This document shows, one piece after another, positions 1-6,239 of a stretch of 10,307 nt of DNA. Position 1 is the first letter of the stretch, and the number at the start of each line of letters is the position of its first letter. The stretch is from positions 1 to 10,307 of the forward strand of contig JAUJMI010000063.1 in assembly GCA_030446945.1 (NCBI GenBank), written 5' to 3'. The position numbers and the translations under genes are program-made. The notes under the pieces are model-generated. The model was given only the letters and a program-made list of their open reading frames with translations. It was not told the origin of the DNA and searched no databases. Source of the DNA: Longimicrobium sp. GTDB taxonomy: Bacteria; Gemmatimonadota; Gemmatimonadetes; Longimicrobiales; Longimicrobiaceae.

Positions 1-17
1 CCGCTCGTCACCTCGCT

Positions 18-50
18 GCCCCTCCCCCAATAACTACCTGGGGGAGGGGC
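18..50. repeat. Hairpin repeat, copy 1 of the GCCCCTCCCCCA family
   Basis: Two perfect 12-bp arms, GCCCCTCCCCCA at 18-29 and TGGGGGAGGGGC at 39-50, flank a 9-nt loop. The 5' flank (CGCTCGTCACCTCGCT) and 3' flank (GCGCACGC) also resemble the copies at 6766-6798 and 6860-6889. The repeat unit therefore extends beyond the hairpin and is a dispersed element, not a chance palindrome. Confidence 0.8.
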
Positions 51-168
51 GCACGCATGCACGGGTGCGGGGGTGCACAAGCCGGAGCGGGGGAACGCAC
101 GGGCAGCCACCGGGCGGCCCCTACCACGCTGGGTGCGGAGGGTGGGAATCGAAGGTGGGGGCAAGGGT

Positions 169-190
169 GGGCAGACACGCAGGTCTGCCC
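169..190. repeat. Inverted repeat GGGCAGAC / GTCTGCCC
   Basis: Perfect 8-bp arms at 169-176 and 183-190 enclose a 6-nt loop. The loop and inner arms contain the 10-mer ACACGCAGGT (175-184). The same arms occur at 6995-7026 around two tandem copies of the reverse complement of this 10-mer, so the two sites are related copies that differ by a loop duplication. Confidence 0.7.
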
Positions 191-236
191 TCCCATGTTG
201 GGTGCGAACAGCGGCGGACGAGGTGGGGGAGAGGGT

Positions 237-256
237 GGGCGCGATGAATCGCGCCC
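237..256. repeat. Inverted repeat GGGCGCGAT-GA-ATCGCGCCC
   Basis: This is a near-continuous palindrome: 9-bp perfect arms at 237-245 and 248-256 with a 2-nt centre. An imperfect version, GGCGATTCATCGCGCC, lies at 6931-6946. About 25-50 bp to the right of this copy, the 13-mer GGCGGAGCAGCCT (282-294) is also shared, in reverse complement, with 6955-6967. Both blocks therefore belong to one composite dispersed repeat. Confidence 0.7.
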
Positions 257-341
257 CTACAGAATTGGTGTGCAGACCGGGCGGCGGAGCAGCCTTGGGG
301 ACGGGGGGTGATGAACCACGCCCGCGCGGCCGCAGAGATTC

Positions 342-403
342 GCCCCCTCTCCCGATGAGATAACGTGAGGGCGCAGCCCTCTCCTGTTGTCGGGAGAGGG
401 GGC
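342..403. repeat. Long-arm hairpin downstream of the kinase gene
   Basis: Perfect 14-bp arms, GCCCCCTCTCCCGA at 342-355 and TCGGGAGAGGGGGC at 390-403, enclose a 34-nt loop. The loop contains a further CCCTCTCC that could pair with the right arm instead. The flank at 404-429, read in reverse complement, matches the CGCTCGTTCCTCGC flank of the hairpin at 6860-6889, so this is an inverted member of the same family. It lies 33 bp past the kinase stop codon. It could stall or end kinase transcription, but it lacks a T-run. Confidence 0.65.
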
Positions 404-435
404 TGCGAGGAACGAGCGCGGGTGAGGGCCGCCCC

Positions 436-1929
436 TCACACCTCCCCGCGCAGCGCCTGCACCACCGCCGCCACATGCGCGTCCACGAGCGGGACGCCCT
501 CGCGCAGGGCGTCCTCGGCGGCGCCGGCGAGGTGGGAGAGCTCGGCGAAGCCGTAGCCGGCGGAGGTGCCGCGCAGCTTGTGGAGGTGGCGCGCCACCGC
601 CTGCGCGTCTCCCTCGGCGAGGGCGGCCTCCAGGTCGGCGAGGCGTGCGGGGAAGCCCGCGCGGAAGCGGGCGCGGAGGGGGCCCCAGAAGTCGTCTTCC
701 GAAACGTCGGCGGGCGTGGGGAGCGGGGCCGGGGCCGCGGCGCGGCGGCGGGCTTCGGCCACGGCATCGTCGACGCGCGCCACGAGCTGGTCCGGCTCCA
801 CCGGCTTGGCGACGTGGCCGTCGAACCCCGCTTCCAGGGCGCCGGTGCGGTCGGCCTCGCCCACGGCCGCGGTGAAGGCGAGCACCGGGGTGCGGCGCAG
901 TTCGCCGCGGGCGCGGAGCTCGCGCAGGACTTCGGCGCCGGTGCGCTCCGCCAGGTTCAGGTCCAGGAGCACGGCGAGGGGGCGTGCGGAAGCCAGCCGC
1001 TCCGCCACCCCGCCGGTGCCGTCGTCCGCGTGGACGGTGTAGCCGGAGCGCTCCAGCACGGCGGCCACGAAGGCGCGGATGTCCTCGTCGTCGTCCACGA
1101 CGGCGACCGCCTCGCCGCGGGCTTCGCGCTGGGCCAGCGGGAGCGCGGGGGCGGCGGCCGGGCGCGCGGAGGCGTCCGCCTGCGGGAGCGCGACCCAGAA
1201 GGTGCTCCCCGCGCCCACGCGCGAGCGCACGCCGATGCGGCCGCCCATCGCCTCGGTCAGGTCCTTGGCGAGCGCCAGCCCCAGCCCCGCACCCGACACC
1301 CGCGTGCCGGGGTGGTGGATACGCGAGAACTCGCGGAAGATCAACTCCTGGTCGCCCTCGGTGAGTCCCGGGCCCTCGTCCCGCACTTCCAGGCACACCT
1401 CACCCCCGTCCGCGCGCGCCGCCACCTCCACCACGGTGCCGCGGGCCGAGTACTTGATGGCGTTGTCCATCAGGTTCAGCAGCACCTGCCGCAGCCGCCC
1501 CGCGTCCGCCAGGGCAGGAGGGGCGCCGCGGTCGGAGAGGCGCAGCGTGATCCCGCGGTCGTCGGCGACGGTACGGAGCGACTCCACGACGGACGCGGCC
1601 ACGTGACCCGCTTGGACGGCGACCAGCGTCACCTCCAGCGTCCCGGCCTCCACCTTGGTCAGGTTGAGGATGTCGTTGACGACGTGCAGGAGGTGGCGCG
1701 CGCTGCGGTGTATGATGTTGACGAACTCGCGCCGGCGCTCGGCGCTCACCTCGCGCTCGTCGGCTGCCAGGAGGGCGGCGAAGCCCAGGATGGAGCTGAG
1801 CGGCGTGCGGAACTCGTGCGCCACGTGCCCCACCACGCGGGCGCGCGCCTCGGCCACGCGCTCCGCCTCGGCAAGGCGGGCGCGCAGCTCCTCGATCTCC
1901 TCCTGAGCGGTCGCCTGGCGCGCGCTCAT
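436..1929 (-). CDS. Soluble hybrid histidine kinase (HisKA-HATPase-REC-HPt)
   Basis: A 497-residue sensor kinase with a complete internal phosphorelay. Residues 5-32 are a charged heptad-like helix, probably a dimerising coiled coil. The H-box HEFRTP carries phospho-accepting His38. The ATPase domain follows, with the N-box around Asn156, the G1 box DEGPG (184-188) and the G2 box GAGLGLA (213-219). A receiver domain (about 274-390) has acidic DDDED at 279-283, Asp323 as phospho-acceptor and Lys375. A C-terminal HPt domain (about 410-497) has HKLRGTS with His450. I see no membrane segment, PAS or GAF domain, so the signal is probably cytosolic or passed by a partner. The ATG overlaps the activator stop codon (ATGA) and has no good Shine-Dalgarno site, implying translational coupling. 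The natural partner is that activator. The exact signal is not visible. Confidence 0.93.
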   Translation of the reverse strand: MSARQATAQEEIEELRARLAEAERVAEARARVVGHVAHEFRTPLSSILGFAALLAADEREVSAERRREFVNIIHRSARHLLHVVNDILNLTKVEAGTLEVTLVAVQAGHVAASVVESLRTVADDRGITLRLSDRGAPPALADAGRLRQVLLNLMDNAIKYSARGTVVEVAARADGGEVCLEVRDEGPGLTEGDQELIFREFSRIHHPGTRVSGAGLGLALAKDLTEAMGGRIGVRSRVGAGSTFWVALPQADASARPAAAPALPLAQREARGEAVAVVDDDEDIRAFVAAVLERSGYTVHADDGTGGVAERLASARPLAVLLDLNLAERTGAEVLRELRARGELRRTPVLAFTAAVGEADRTGALEAGFDGHVAKPVEPDQLVARVDDAVAEARRRAAAPAPLPTPADVSEDDFWGPLRARFRAGFPARLADLEAALAEGDAQAVARHLHKLRGTSAGYGFAELSHLAGAAEDALREGVPLVDAHVAAVVQALRGEV

Positions 1930-3284
1930 AGGCTGACGTCCGGCATGCCGTGCTTCTTCCTTCGCTGCCACAGCACCTTGCGGGAGATGCCGAGCTGCTC
2001 GGCGGCGGCGCTGACGCTGCCTCCCAGGTCGCGCAGGGTTGCGTCGATGTACATCCGCTCCACCTCGTCCAGCGTGAGCCCGCGGGGGACCTGGAGGGCG
2101 TTGGGGAGGGTGGCCGGCGCGGCGCCCGCGGGGGCCAGCTCGCCGATCTGCATCACGGGGCCGCGCGAGAAGATCATCGACCGCTCGATGACGTTGCGCA
2201 GCTCGCGCGCGTTCCCCGGCCAGTCGTGCCGCTGGAGGCGCTGCACCCCCGCCGCGTCGATGGCGGGCACCTGCTTGCCGAAGTACTCCGCGGCGCGCTT
2301 GGTGAAGTGCCGCGCGATCTCCGGGATGTCCGAGCGGATCGCGCGCAGCGAGGGGAGGACCTGCGAGGCCACGTTCAGCCGGTAGAAGAGGTCCTCGCGG
2401 AAGCGCCCCGCGCGCGCGTCGGCCGCGAGGTCCACGTTGGTGGCGGCGACCACGCGCAGCGACACGGACTGCTCCTGCGTGGAGCCGATGCGCCGGAAGG
2501 TGCGGCTCTCCAGGAACGACAGGAGCTTGGCCTGCAGCTCCAGCGGCATCGACCCGATCTCGTCCAGCAGCAGCGTCCCGCCGTCCGCCACCTCCACCAG
2601 CCCGCGCTTGGTCTGGCGGGCGTCGGTGAAGGCGCCGCGCTCGTAGCCAAAGAGCTCCGCCTCCAGCAGCTGCGCGGGGAGGGCGGCGCAGTTGACCTCC
2701 ACGAAGCGGCGGGCGGCCTGCCCGCTGGCGCCGTGGATGGCGCGCGCCACCAGGTTCTTCCCCGTGCCGCTCTCGCCCAGCAGGAGCGCGGAGACCTGCC
2801 CGACGGACGCCACCTGGTCCACGAAGTTCCTCACCTCCTGCACCAGCGGGTGCGAGCCGACGATGCCGTGGCGGTCGAACTTGGCGGCCGTCAGCGAGGT
2901 GAGCAGCTCCTGCGCGGGCACCTGCTCCAGCGCCCGGCGGATGCGCGTCTCCAGCGCCTTGGGCTCGATGGGCTTGGTGACGAAGTCGTTGGCGCCGGCC
3001 TGCAGCGCCGTCTCCGCGTCCCCCTCCGTGCCGCGTGCGGTGGCGATGATGACGGGAAGCGACGGCGCGAACTCCCGCACCCGCCGCGTGAACGCGATCC
3101 CGTCCATCGACGGCATCACCAGGTCGCACACCACGGCATCGGGCGCATCGGCGCGGATCTCGTCGAGCGCCTCCTCCGGCCGGGTGAACCCCTTGGTGAC
3201 GAAGCGCCTGCTCCGCTCCAGCTGCGCGGTCACCAGCGCTACCTGGTCGGGGTCGTCGTCGATGATGAAGATGGTGGGATTCAT
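1926..3284 (-). CDS. NtrC-family sigma-54 response regulator (REC-AAA+-Fis HTH)
   Basis: A 452-residue activator of normal family length. The receiver domain (about 4-118) has DDD at 9-11, Asp54 and Lys104. The AAA+ domain shows Walker A GESGTGKN (170-177), a sigma-54 contact loop reading GAFTDA (217-222), Walker B GGTLLLDE (235-242), sensor I ATN (281-283), RxDLFYRLN (296-304) and the sensor II region WPGNARELRN (356-365). A Fis-type helix-turn-helix fills the last 50 residues (SAAAEQLGISRKVLW). Family role: phosphorylation drives oligomerisation, and ATP hydrolysis opens sigma-54 promoters from an upstream site. The usual loop is GAFTGA; here the fifth residue is Asp while the contacting Thr is kept. 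The likely phosphodonor is the hybrid kinase encoded next. The upstream 78 bp is tandem repeat and shows no clear ribosome site, so the start rests on the normal receiver N-terminus. Confidence 0.93.
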   Translation of the reverse strand: MNPTIFIIDDDPDQVALVTAQLERSRRFVTKGFTRPEEALDEIRADAPDAVVCDLVMPSMDGIAFTRRVREFAPSLPVIIATARGTEGDAETALQAGANDFVTKPIEPKALETRIRRALEQVPAQELLTSLTAAKFDRHGIVGSHPLVQEVRNFVDQVASVGQVSALLLGESGTGKNLVARAIHGASGQAARRFVEVNCAALPAQLLEAELFGYERGAFTDARQTKRGLVEVADGGTLLLDEIGSMPLELQAKLLSFLESRTFRRIGSTQEQSVSLRVVAATNVDLAADARAGRFREDLFYRLNVASQVLPSLRAIRSDIPEIARHFTKRAAEYFGKQVPAIDAAGVQRLQRHDWPGNARELRNVIERSMIFSRGPVMQIGELAPAGAAPATLPNALQVPRGLTLDEVERMYIDATLRDLGGSVSAAAEQLGISRKVLWQRRKKHGMPDVSL

Positions 3285-3300
3285 GGAGCCGGGTACGAAA

Positions 3301-3328
3301 GTGCGTGAGTGCGTGAGTGCGTGAGTGC
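3301..3328. repeat. Octamer tandem repeat (GTGCGTGA)x3.5
   Basis: GTGCGTGA is repeated perfectly at 3301-3308, 3309-3316 and 3317-3324, followed by GTGC. It lies in the 78-bp gap between the mazG-like stop (3363) and the activator start (3284), 17 bp upstream of the activator ATG. Copy-number change by slippage would alter the spacing in the activator leader. Confidence 0.9.
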
Positions 3329-3362
3329 GCGGGTACGGCCGGCGGGCGGAGAGCGTGCCCGG

Positions 3363-3716
3363 CTACGGACTCCCGTTCCCCGTTCCCCGTTCCCCGTTCC
3401 CCTCCTTCCGTTCCCACCGCTCCGCGTCGCGCACCCGGTACTTCCCAAGCGTCCGCGCCACCGCGTCGTCCAGATCGATCCCCAGCTGGTTGGCCAGGAC
3501 GACGCACACGAACACCACGTCTCCCAGCTCCAGCGCGACGTCACCCTCGGGCTCGTTGGCCTTCTTCTTCTTGGGGCCGAAGCGGTGGTTCAGCTCGCGG
3601 GCAAGCTCGCCCACCTCCTCGGTAAGACGGGCCAGGTTCACCAGCGGGGGGAAGTAGCCTTCCTTGAACTGCGAGATGTACGCGTCCACCTGCTGCTGGA
3701 CTTCGCGGATCTGCAT
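3363..3716 (-). CDS. MazG-like nucleotide pyrophosphohydrolase
   Basis: A 117-residue, single-domain all-alpha NTP pyrophosphohydrolase of the MazG/YpjD type. The metal-binding signature is visible: EEVGE at 33-37 ([15 protein letters not shown]) and ExxD at 63-66 (LELGDVVF). Enzymes of this family hydrolyse (d)NTPs to NMP and pyrophosphate, often as house-cleaning; the substrate here cannot be told. A basic KKKK stretch (49-52) sits between the two helices. The domain appears to end near residue 104 (AERWERK). The tail [12 protein letters not shown] is encoded by a 7-bp tandem repeat and is probably an accidental extension. The ATG at 3716 fits the usual family N-terminus. The gene is on the same strand as the phosphorelay genes 78 bp downstream and divergent from purE. 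Confidence 0.88.
   Translation of the reverse strand: MQIREVQQQVDAYISQFKEGYFPPLVNLARLTEEVGELARELNHRFGPKKKKANEPEGDVALELGDVVFVCVVLANQLGIDLDDAVARTLGKYRVRDAERWERKEGNGERGTGNGSP
3372..3402. repeat. Heptamer tandem repeat (CCCGTTC)x4 inside the mazG 3' end
   Basis: CCCGTTC is repeated at 3372-3378, 3379-3385, 3386-3392 and 3393-3399, followed by CCC. On the minus strand this reads GAACGGG and encodes the Gly/Asn/Glu/Arg tail of the MazG-like protein. Seven is not a multiple of three, so gain or loss of one unit would shift the frame of the last few codons. An octamer repeat lies 43 bp to its left. Confidence 0.9.
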
Positions 3717-3756
3717 TCGGTGTGGCTCTTTTGGGGGGTAGGACCGGCAACCTACA

Positions 3757-3772
3757 TCCGTTCCCAAACGGA
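3757..3772. promoter_or_regulatory. Palindrome in the mazG/purE divergent spacer
   Basis: TCCGTT-CCCA-AACGGA has perfect 6-bp arms and a 4-nt centre. It lies 41 bp upstream of the MazG-like ATG, inside a fairly AT-rich patch. Its minus-strand core, CGTTTGGGAACGG (3758-3770), recurs on the plus strand at 5727-5739 upstream of the gene at 5814. It could be a regulator site, but a palindrome of this size is also expected a few times per 10 kb by chance. Confidence 0.3.
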
Positions 3773-3792
3773 AACAAGACTCTCGTGCTCCG

Positions 3793-3822
3793 TTGCAAGC
3801 GCCCGCCCGCCGCCGGTACATT
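3793..3822 (+). promoter_or_regulatory. Possible housekeeping promoter for purEK
   Basis: TTGCAA (3793-3798) and TACATT (3817-3822) are separated by 18 bp, each matching 4 of 6 positions of the sigma-70 hexamers. They lie in the spacer between the divergent mazG-like and purE genes, about 70 bp before the purE start. The prediction is weak, since such matches are common. Confidence 0.3.
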
Positions 3823-3890
3823 GGAGGAGGACCGATCAGTCCGGTTTTGCACCTTCGCGTGACCACTCTCACGCGCCACCAACGAGCCCG

Positions 3891-4382
3891 ATGGGAATGA
3901 GCCAGCCGCGCGTGGGGATCATCATGGGGAGCCGCTCGGACCGCGAGACGATGCTGGAAGCGGCCCGGGTGCTGGACGAGCTGGGGATCGCCTACGAGAT
4001 GGAGGTCGTCTCCGCGCACCGCACCCCGGACCGCATGTTCGCGTACGCCGAGGCGGCCGAAGGGCGCGGGCTGGAGGTGATCGTCGCGGGCGCGGGCGGC
4101 GCCGCGCACCTCCCGGGGATGACGGCGGCCAAGACGGTGCTCCCCGTGATCGGCGTTCCCGTCCTCTCCTCCACGCTGAACGGGGTGGACTCGCTCCTTT
4201 CCATCGTGCAGATGCCGCGCGGCGTCCCGGTGGCCACCGTGGCGATCGGCAAGCCGGGGGCGGCGAACGCGGGGCTCCTGGCCGCGCGCATCCTGGGGAC
4301 GCGCGATCCGGAGATCCGCGAACGCCTGCGCGCGTTCGCCGGGCGCATGGCCGAGGACGCCCTTCGGGAGCCGGAATCGTGA
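3891..4382 (+). CDS. purE: N5-carboxyaminoimidazole ribonucleotide mutase PurE (class I)
   Basis: A 163-residue enzyme that isomerises N5-CAIR to CAIR in de novo purine synthesis. Family motifs are all present: GSRSD (13-17), SAHRTP (41-46, with the conserved His43), [11 protein letters not shown] (67-77), and the [25 protein letters not shown] block (96-120) ending in [13 protein letters not shown]. The length and the adjacent purK mark the bacterial class I enzyme, which takes N5-CAIR made by PurK. Two in-frame ATGs, 3891 and 3897, are possible; no Shine-Dalgarno site decides between them. A GGAGGAGG run at 3823-3830 is too far upstream to serve. The stop codon overlaps the purK GTG by 4 bp (GTGA), so the two are co-translated. 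Confidence 0.96.
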   Translation: MGMSQPRVGIIMGSRSDRETMLEAARVLDELGIAYEMEVVSAHRTPDRMFAYAEAAEGRGLEVIVAGAGGAAHLPGMTAAKTVLPVIGVPVLSSTLNGVDSLLSIVQMPRGVPVATVAIGKPGAANAGLLAARILGTRDPEIRERLRAFAGRMAEDALREPES

Positions 4383-5560
4383 CGCCGATCCTCCCCGGCT
4401 CCACCATCGGCATCGTGGGCGGCGGGCAGCTCGGGCGGATGTTCGCCCTGGAGGCGCGCCGCATGGGCTACCGCGTCGTCGTCTGGGACCCCGCCGCCGA
4501 CTCCCCCGCCGCCGCCCTCGCCGACGAGGCGATCATCGCCTCCTTCCACGACGCCGATGCGGCGCTGGAGCTGGCCCGCCGCTCCGACGTGGTGACGCTG
4601 GAGTGGGAGAACGCCGACGTGGAGACGCTGCGCGCGCTGGAGGCGGTCGTTCCCGTCCGCCCCGGGCCCGGAGTGCTGGAGGTGGCGCAGCACCGCATCC
4701 GCGAAAAGGATGCGGCCCGCCGCCTGGGGGTCCCCACCGCCGAGTACCGCGCCGTCGGCTCGCTCCACGATCTGCACGCCGCGCTGGCGGAGATCGGGGT
4801 CCCCGCCGTGCTCAAGACGGCGCGCGGCGGCTACGACGGCAAGGGCCAGGCGGTGATCCGCGACGGCGCGGAAGCTGAGACCGCCTTCCGCACCGTCGCG
4901 CCGGAGGGGGCGGAGCTGATCCTGGAGGCCTTTGTCCGCTTCCGCATGGAGATCTCGGTGGTGTGCGCCCGCTCCCCCAGCGGGGAGATCGCGTGCTTCC
5001 CCGTGGGCGAGAACGAGCACCGCGGCGGCATCCTGCACTCCACCGTCGCCCCTGCGCGCATCTCCCCCGAGCTGGCGGAGGAGGCACGGCGGATCGCCTG
5101 CGCGCTCGCCGAGGGGCTGGAGGTGGTGGGGCTGCTGGCGGTGGAGATGTTCGTGGGCGATGACGGCGTGGTGCGGATGAACGAGATCGCGCCGCGCCCG
5201 CACAACTCCGGGCACTACACCTGGGAGGCGTGTCCCGTGTCGCAGTTCGAGCAGCAGCTCCGCGCCGTGTGCGGTCTGCCGCTCGGCTCGGCCGATCTGC
5301 TGCGCCCGGCCGCCATGGTGAACCTGATGGGTGGCGACGCCGGAACCGGGCTGGGACGGGCGGGTACGGCAGACATGATGGCGGTCCCCACGGCCGCCCT
5401 CCACCTGTACGGAAAGGCGGAGGCGCGCCCCGGCCGCAAGATGGGCCACGTGACGGCGCTGGGCGACACGGCGGACGAGGCGCTGGAGAGGGCGGACCGC
5501 GCCTGGCGGGCGCTGGGGAGCGAGGTGGACGGTGGAGCCCTTGCGCGGGACGGCGGGTGA
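4379..5560 (+). CDS. purK: N5-carboxyaminoimidazole ribonucleotide synthase PurK
   Basis: A 393-residue ATP-grasp ligase that makes N5-CAIR from AIR, bicarbonate and ATP and hands it to PurE. The N-terminal nucleotide-binding fold carries GGGQLGRM (14-21) and TLEWEN (73-78). The ATP-grasp core has [14 protein letters not shown] (144-157), [13 protein letters not shown] (183-195), the metal-ligand Glu256 in LAVEMF and [14 protein letters not shown] (268-281). The C-terminal part includes [16 protein letters not shown] and ends with a normal PurK tail. The GTG start at 4379 overlaps the purE stop and gives the expected N-terminus ([15 protein letters not shown]). Length is normal and no key residue is missing. 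No clear terminator follows. Confidence 0.96.
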   Translation: MTPILPGSTIGIVGGGQLGRMFALEARRMGYRVVVWDPAADSPAAALADEAIIASFHDADAALELARRSDVVTLEWENADVETLRALEAVVPVRPGPGVLEVAQHRIREKDAARRLGVPTAEYRAVGSLHDLHAALAEIGVPAVLKTARGGYDGKGQAVIRDGAEAETAFRTVAPEGAELILEAFVRFRMEISVVCARSPSGEIACFPVGENEHRGGILHSTVAPARISPELAEEARRIACALAEGLEVVGLLAVEMFVGDDGVVRMNEIAPRPHNSGHYTWEACPVSQFEQQLRAVCGLPLGSADLLRPAAMVNLMGGDAGTGLGRAGTADMMAVPTAALHLYGKAEARPGRKMGHVTALGDTADEALERADRAWRALGSEVDGGALARDGG

Positions 5561-5655
5561 GGCAATTCTAGATTCAGCCGTACGACGAAGCACCCTCCTC
5601 TCACCGTCCTCCCAGGAATGCGCGCCCCGTCCCCGCCACGGGACGACACCCGGCG

Positions 5656-5671
5656 TCGTGGAATGCCACGA
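5656..5671. promoter_or_regulatory. Possible upstream activator site (palindrome)
   Basis: TCGTGG-AATG-CCACGA has perfect 6-bp arms. It is centred about 127 bp before the transcription start predicted from the sigma-54-like element at 5765-5779, a usual distance for an NtrC-type enhancer. The assignment is speculative because palindromes of this size arise by chance about this often. Confidence 0.2.
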
Positions 5672-5726
5672 TCGAGGCGTTCCGCCTGCCCGTCACCTGA
5701 AACCCGCGCGTCTCTCCTGGCGTAAA

Positions 5727-5739
5727 CGTTTGGGAACGG
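5727..5739 (+). promoter_or_regulatory. Second copy of the 13-mer CGTTTGGGAACGG
   Basis: This 13-mer is identical to the minus-strand sequence at 3758-3770 upstream of the mazG-like gene, and has the same orientation relative to the gene it precedes. It contains a short palindrome (CGTT-TGGG-AACG). It lies 75 bp before the ATG at 5814, just upstream of the sigma-54-like element. Part of it (GGGAACGG) also equals the heptamer repeat unit, so the match may come from repeat seeding and not regulation. Confidence 0.25.
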
Positions 5740-5764
5740 GCGGTGTATTGAGGACAGCAGGACG

Positions 5765-5779
5765 TGGCCCGCCGATTGC
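5765..5779 (+). promoter_or_regulatory. Candidate sigma-54 (-24/-12) promoter
   Basis: TGGCCCGCCGATTGC fits the sigma-54 consensus TGGCACG-N4-TTGC at exact spacing. TGGC (5765-5768) and TTGC (5776-5779) are 7 bp apart, and only the A of the first block is replaced. Transcription would start near 5791, leaving a leader of about 23 nt that includes the Shine-Dalgarno site of the gene at 5814. An NtrC-type activator is encoded 2.5 kb to the left, but a direct link is inference. Confidence 0.5.
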
Positions 5780-5802
5780 CTTATCGGAGGGTGACCTTAA
5801 GC

Positions 5803-5809
5803 AAGGAGG
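5803..5809 (+). promoter_or_regulatory. Strong Shine-Dalgarno site fixing the start at 5814
   Basis: AAGGAGG lies 4 nt before ATG 5814. It decides the start of the small gene, whose frame is open back to the end of purK without a plausible earlier start. Confidence 0.85.
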
Positions 5810-5813
5810 CTCC

Positions 5814-6218
5814 ATGATCCTTCACTTCAACTTCGAAGAGCTCCGCGCGCTTTCGGCCGCGATCGAGCTCATGGCGACCGACAGTGGTCGCCCCGGTGCG
5901 GTTGCCGCACCGCCGGAGGGCGTGGCGAAGGTGGAGCAGCTCCTTCCCCGCCTCACGGGCGACGTCAGCATCGATTCGCTGGAAGACCAGCGCCGCGTGC
6001 GCGAGGCGGTCGGCATCCTGGTGTCGGATCTCCACCGCCGGCTGGACGACAAGGTGCTGGAGTTCCATCCGGCGCACGAAGAGGCGGTGGCGCTCTACTT
6101 CGACTACGCGCACGGCCGCACCGTCCTCAACCGGCTGGACCGCATGGGCGCCCAGATGGAGGCGATCATCGACCTGATCGGCGACCACAGCGCCGCCGGG
6201 ATCAACTTCCCGGACTGA
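5814..6218 (+). CDS. Conserved-looking small protein of unknown function
   Basis: A 134-residue acidic soluble protein that I do not recognise. No signal peptide or membrane segment is visible. The first 20 residues (MILHFNFEELRALSAAIELM) look like a strand followed by an amphipathic helix. After a short Pro/Gly-rich linker (about 24-39) come helical stretches (KVEQLLPRL, SLEDQRRVREAVGILVSDLHRRLDDKVLEF), then HPAHEEAVALYFDYAHGRTVLNRLDRMGAQMEAIIDLI. The tail ends in GINFPD. The helices are amphipathic, suggesting a small helical bundle or oligomer. It is a monocistronic unit, with a sigma-54-like element and strong ribosome site upstream and an intrinsic terminator 22 bp after the stop. Coding evidence is the third-position GC bias, the ribosome site and the terminator. 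Function is unknown. Confidence 0.82.
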   Translation: MILHFNFEELRALSAAIELMATDSGRPGAVAAPPEGVAKVEQLLPRLTGDVSIDSLEDQRRVREAVGILVSDLHRRLDDKVLEFHPAHEEAVALYFDYAHGRTVLNRLDRMGAQMEAIIDLIGDHSAAGINFPD

Positions 6219-6239
6219 GCATCGTCCGCGACGACGACA

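Larger units (their letters stand above)
1..435. repeat. Intergenic region made of GC-rich inverted repeats
   Basis: I see no convincing gene in this stretch. Open frames here are short, rich in Arg, Gly and Pro, lack ribosome sites and resemble no family I know. The region holds at least four perfect inverted repeats (18-50, 169-190, 237-256 and 342-403), listed separately. Most of these blocks reappear at 6750-7035, some in the opposite orientation, so the region is a patchwork of dispersed intergenic repeats. Its right end lies directly 3' of the histidine kinase gene, which reads leftward and stops at 436, so some hairpins may help end that transcript. None has a T-tract typical of an intrinsic terminator. 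Confidence 0.7.

Noticed and set aside
57..363. Small plus-strand open frames in the left intergenic region
   Set aside because: They run through palindromic repeats, show low-complexity Gly/Arg translations and have no ribosome sites.
1..430. CRISPR array
   Set aside because: Repeats are palindromic, of differing lengths and irregularly spaced, and there are no unique spacers of constant size.
475..2385. Long open frame on the plus strand opposite the kinase and activator genes
   Set aside because: It is antisense to two genes with complete family motifs. Its composition (His, Arg, Gly, Ala, Val) is what a GC-rich shadow frame gives, and no domain is visible.
1930..3507. Extension of the kinase frame upstream of ATG 1929 across the activator gene
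   Set aside because: The activator occupies another frame with all its motifs. The extended translation is Arg/Gly/Ala-rich nonsense, and the ATGA overlap gives a natural kinase start.
3823..3830. GGAGGAGG as a purE ribosome site
   Set aside because: It is about 60 nt from the purE ATG, and no ATG or GTG in the purE frame follows at a usable distance.
3992..5593. Long minus-strand open frame opposite purE and purK
   Set aside because: It is a shadow of two unambiguous purine genes with no recognisable domain.
5532..5813. N-terminal extension of the small gene at 5814 back to the purK end
   Set aside because: The strong AAGGAGG site and the promoter-like element just before ATG 5814 fix the shorter start, and the extension looks non-coding.
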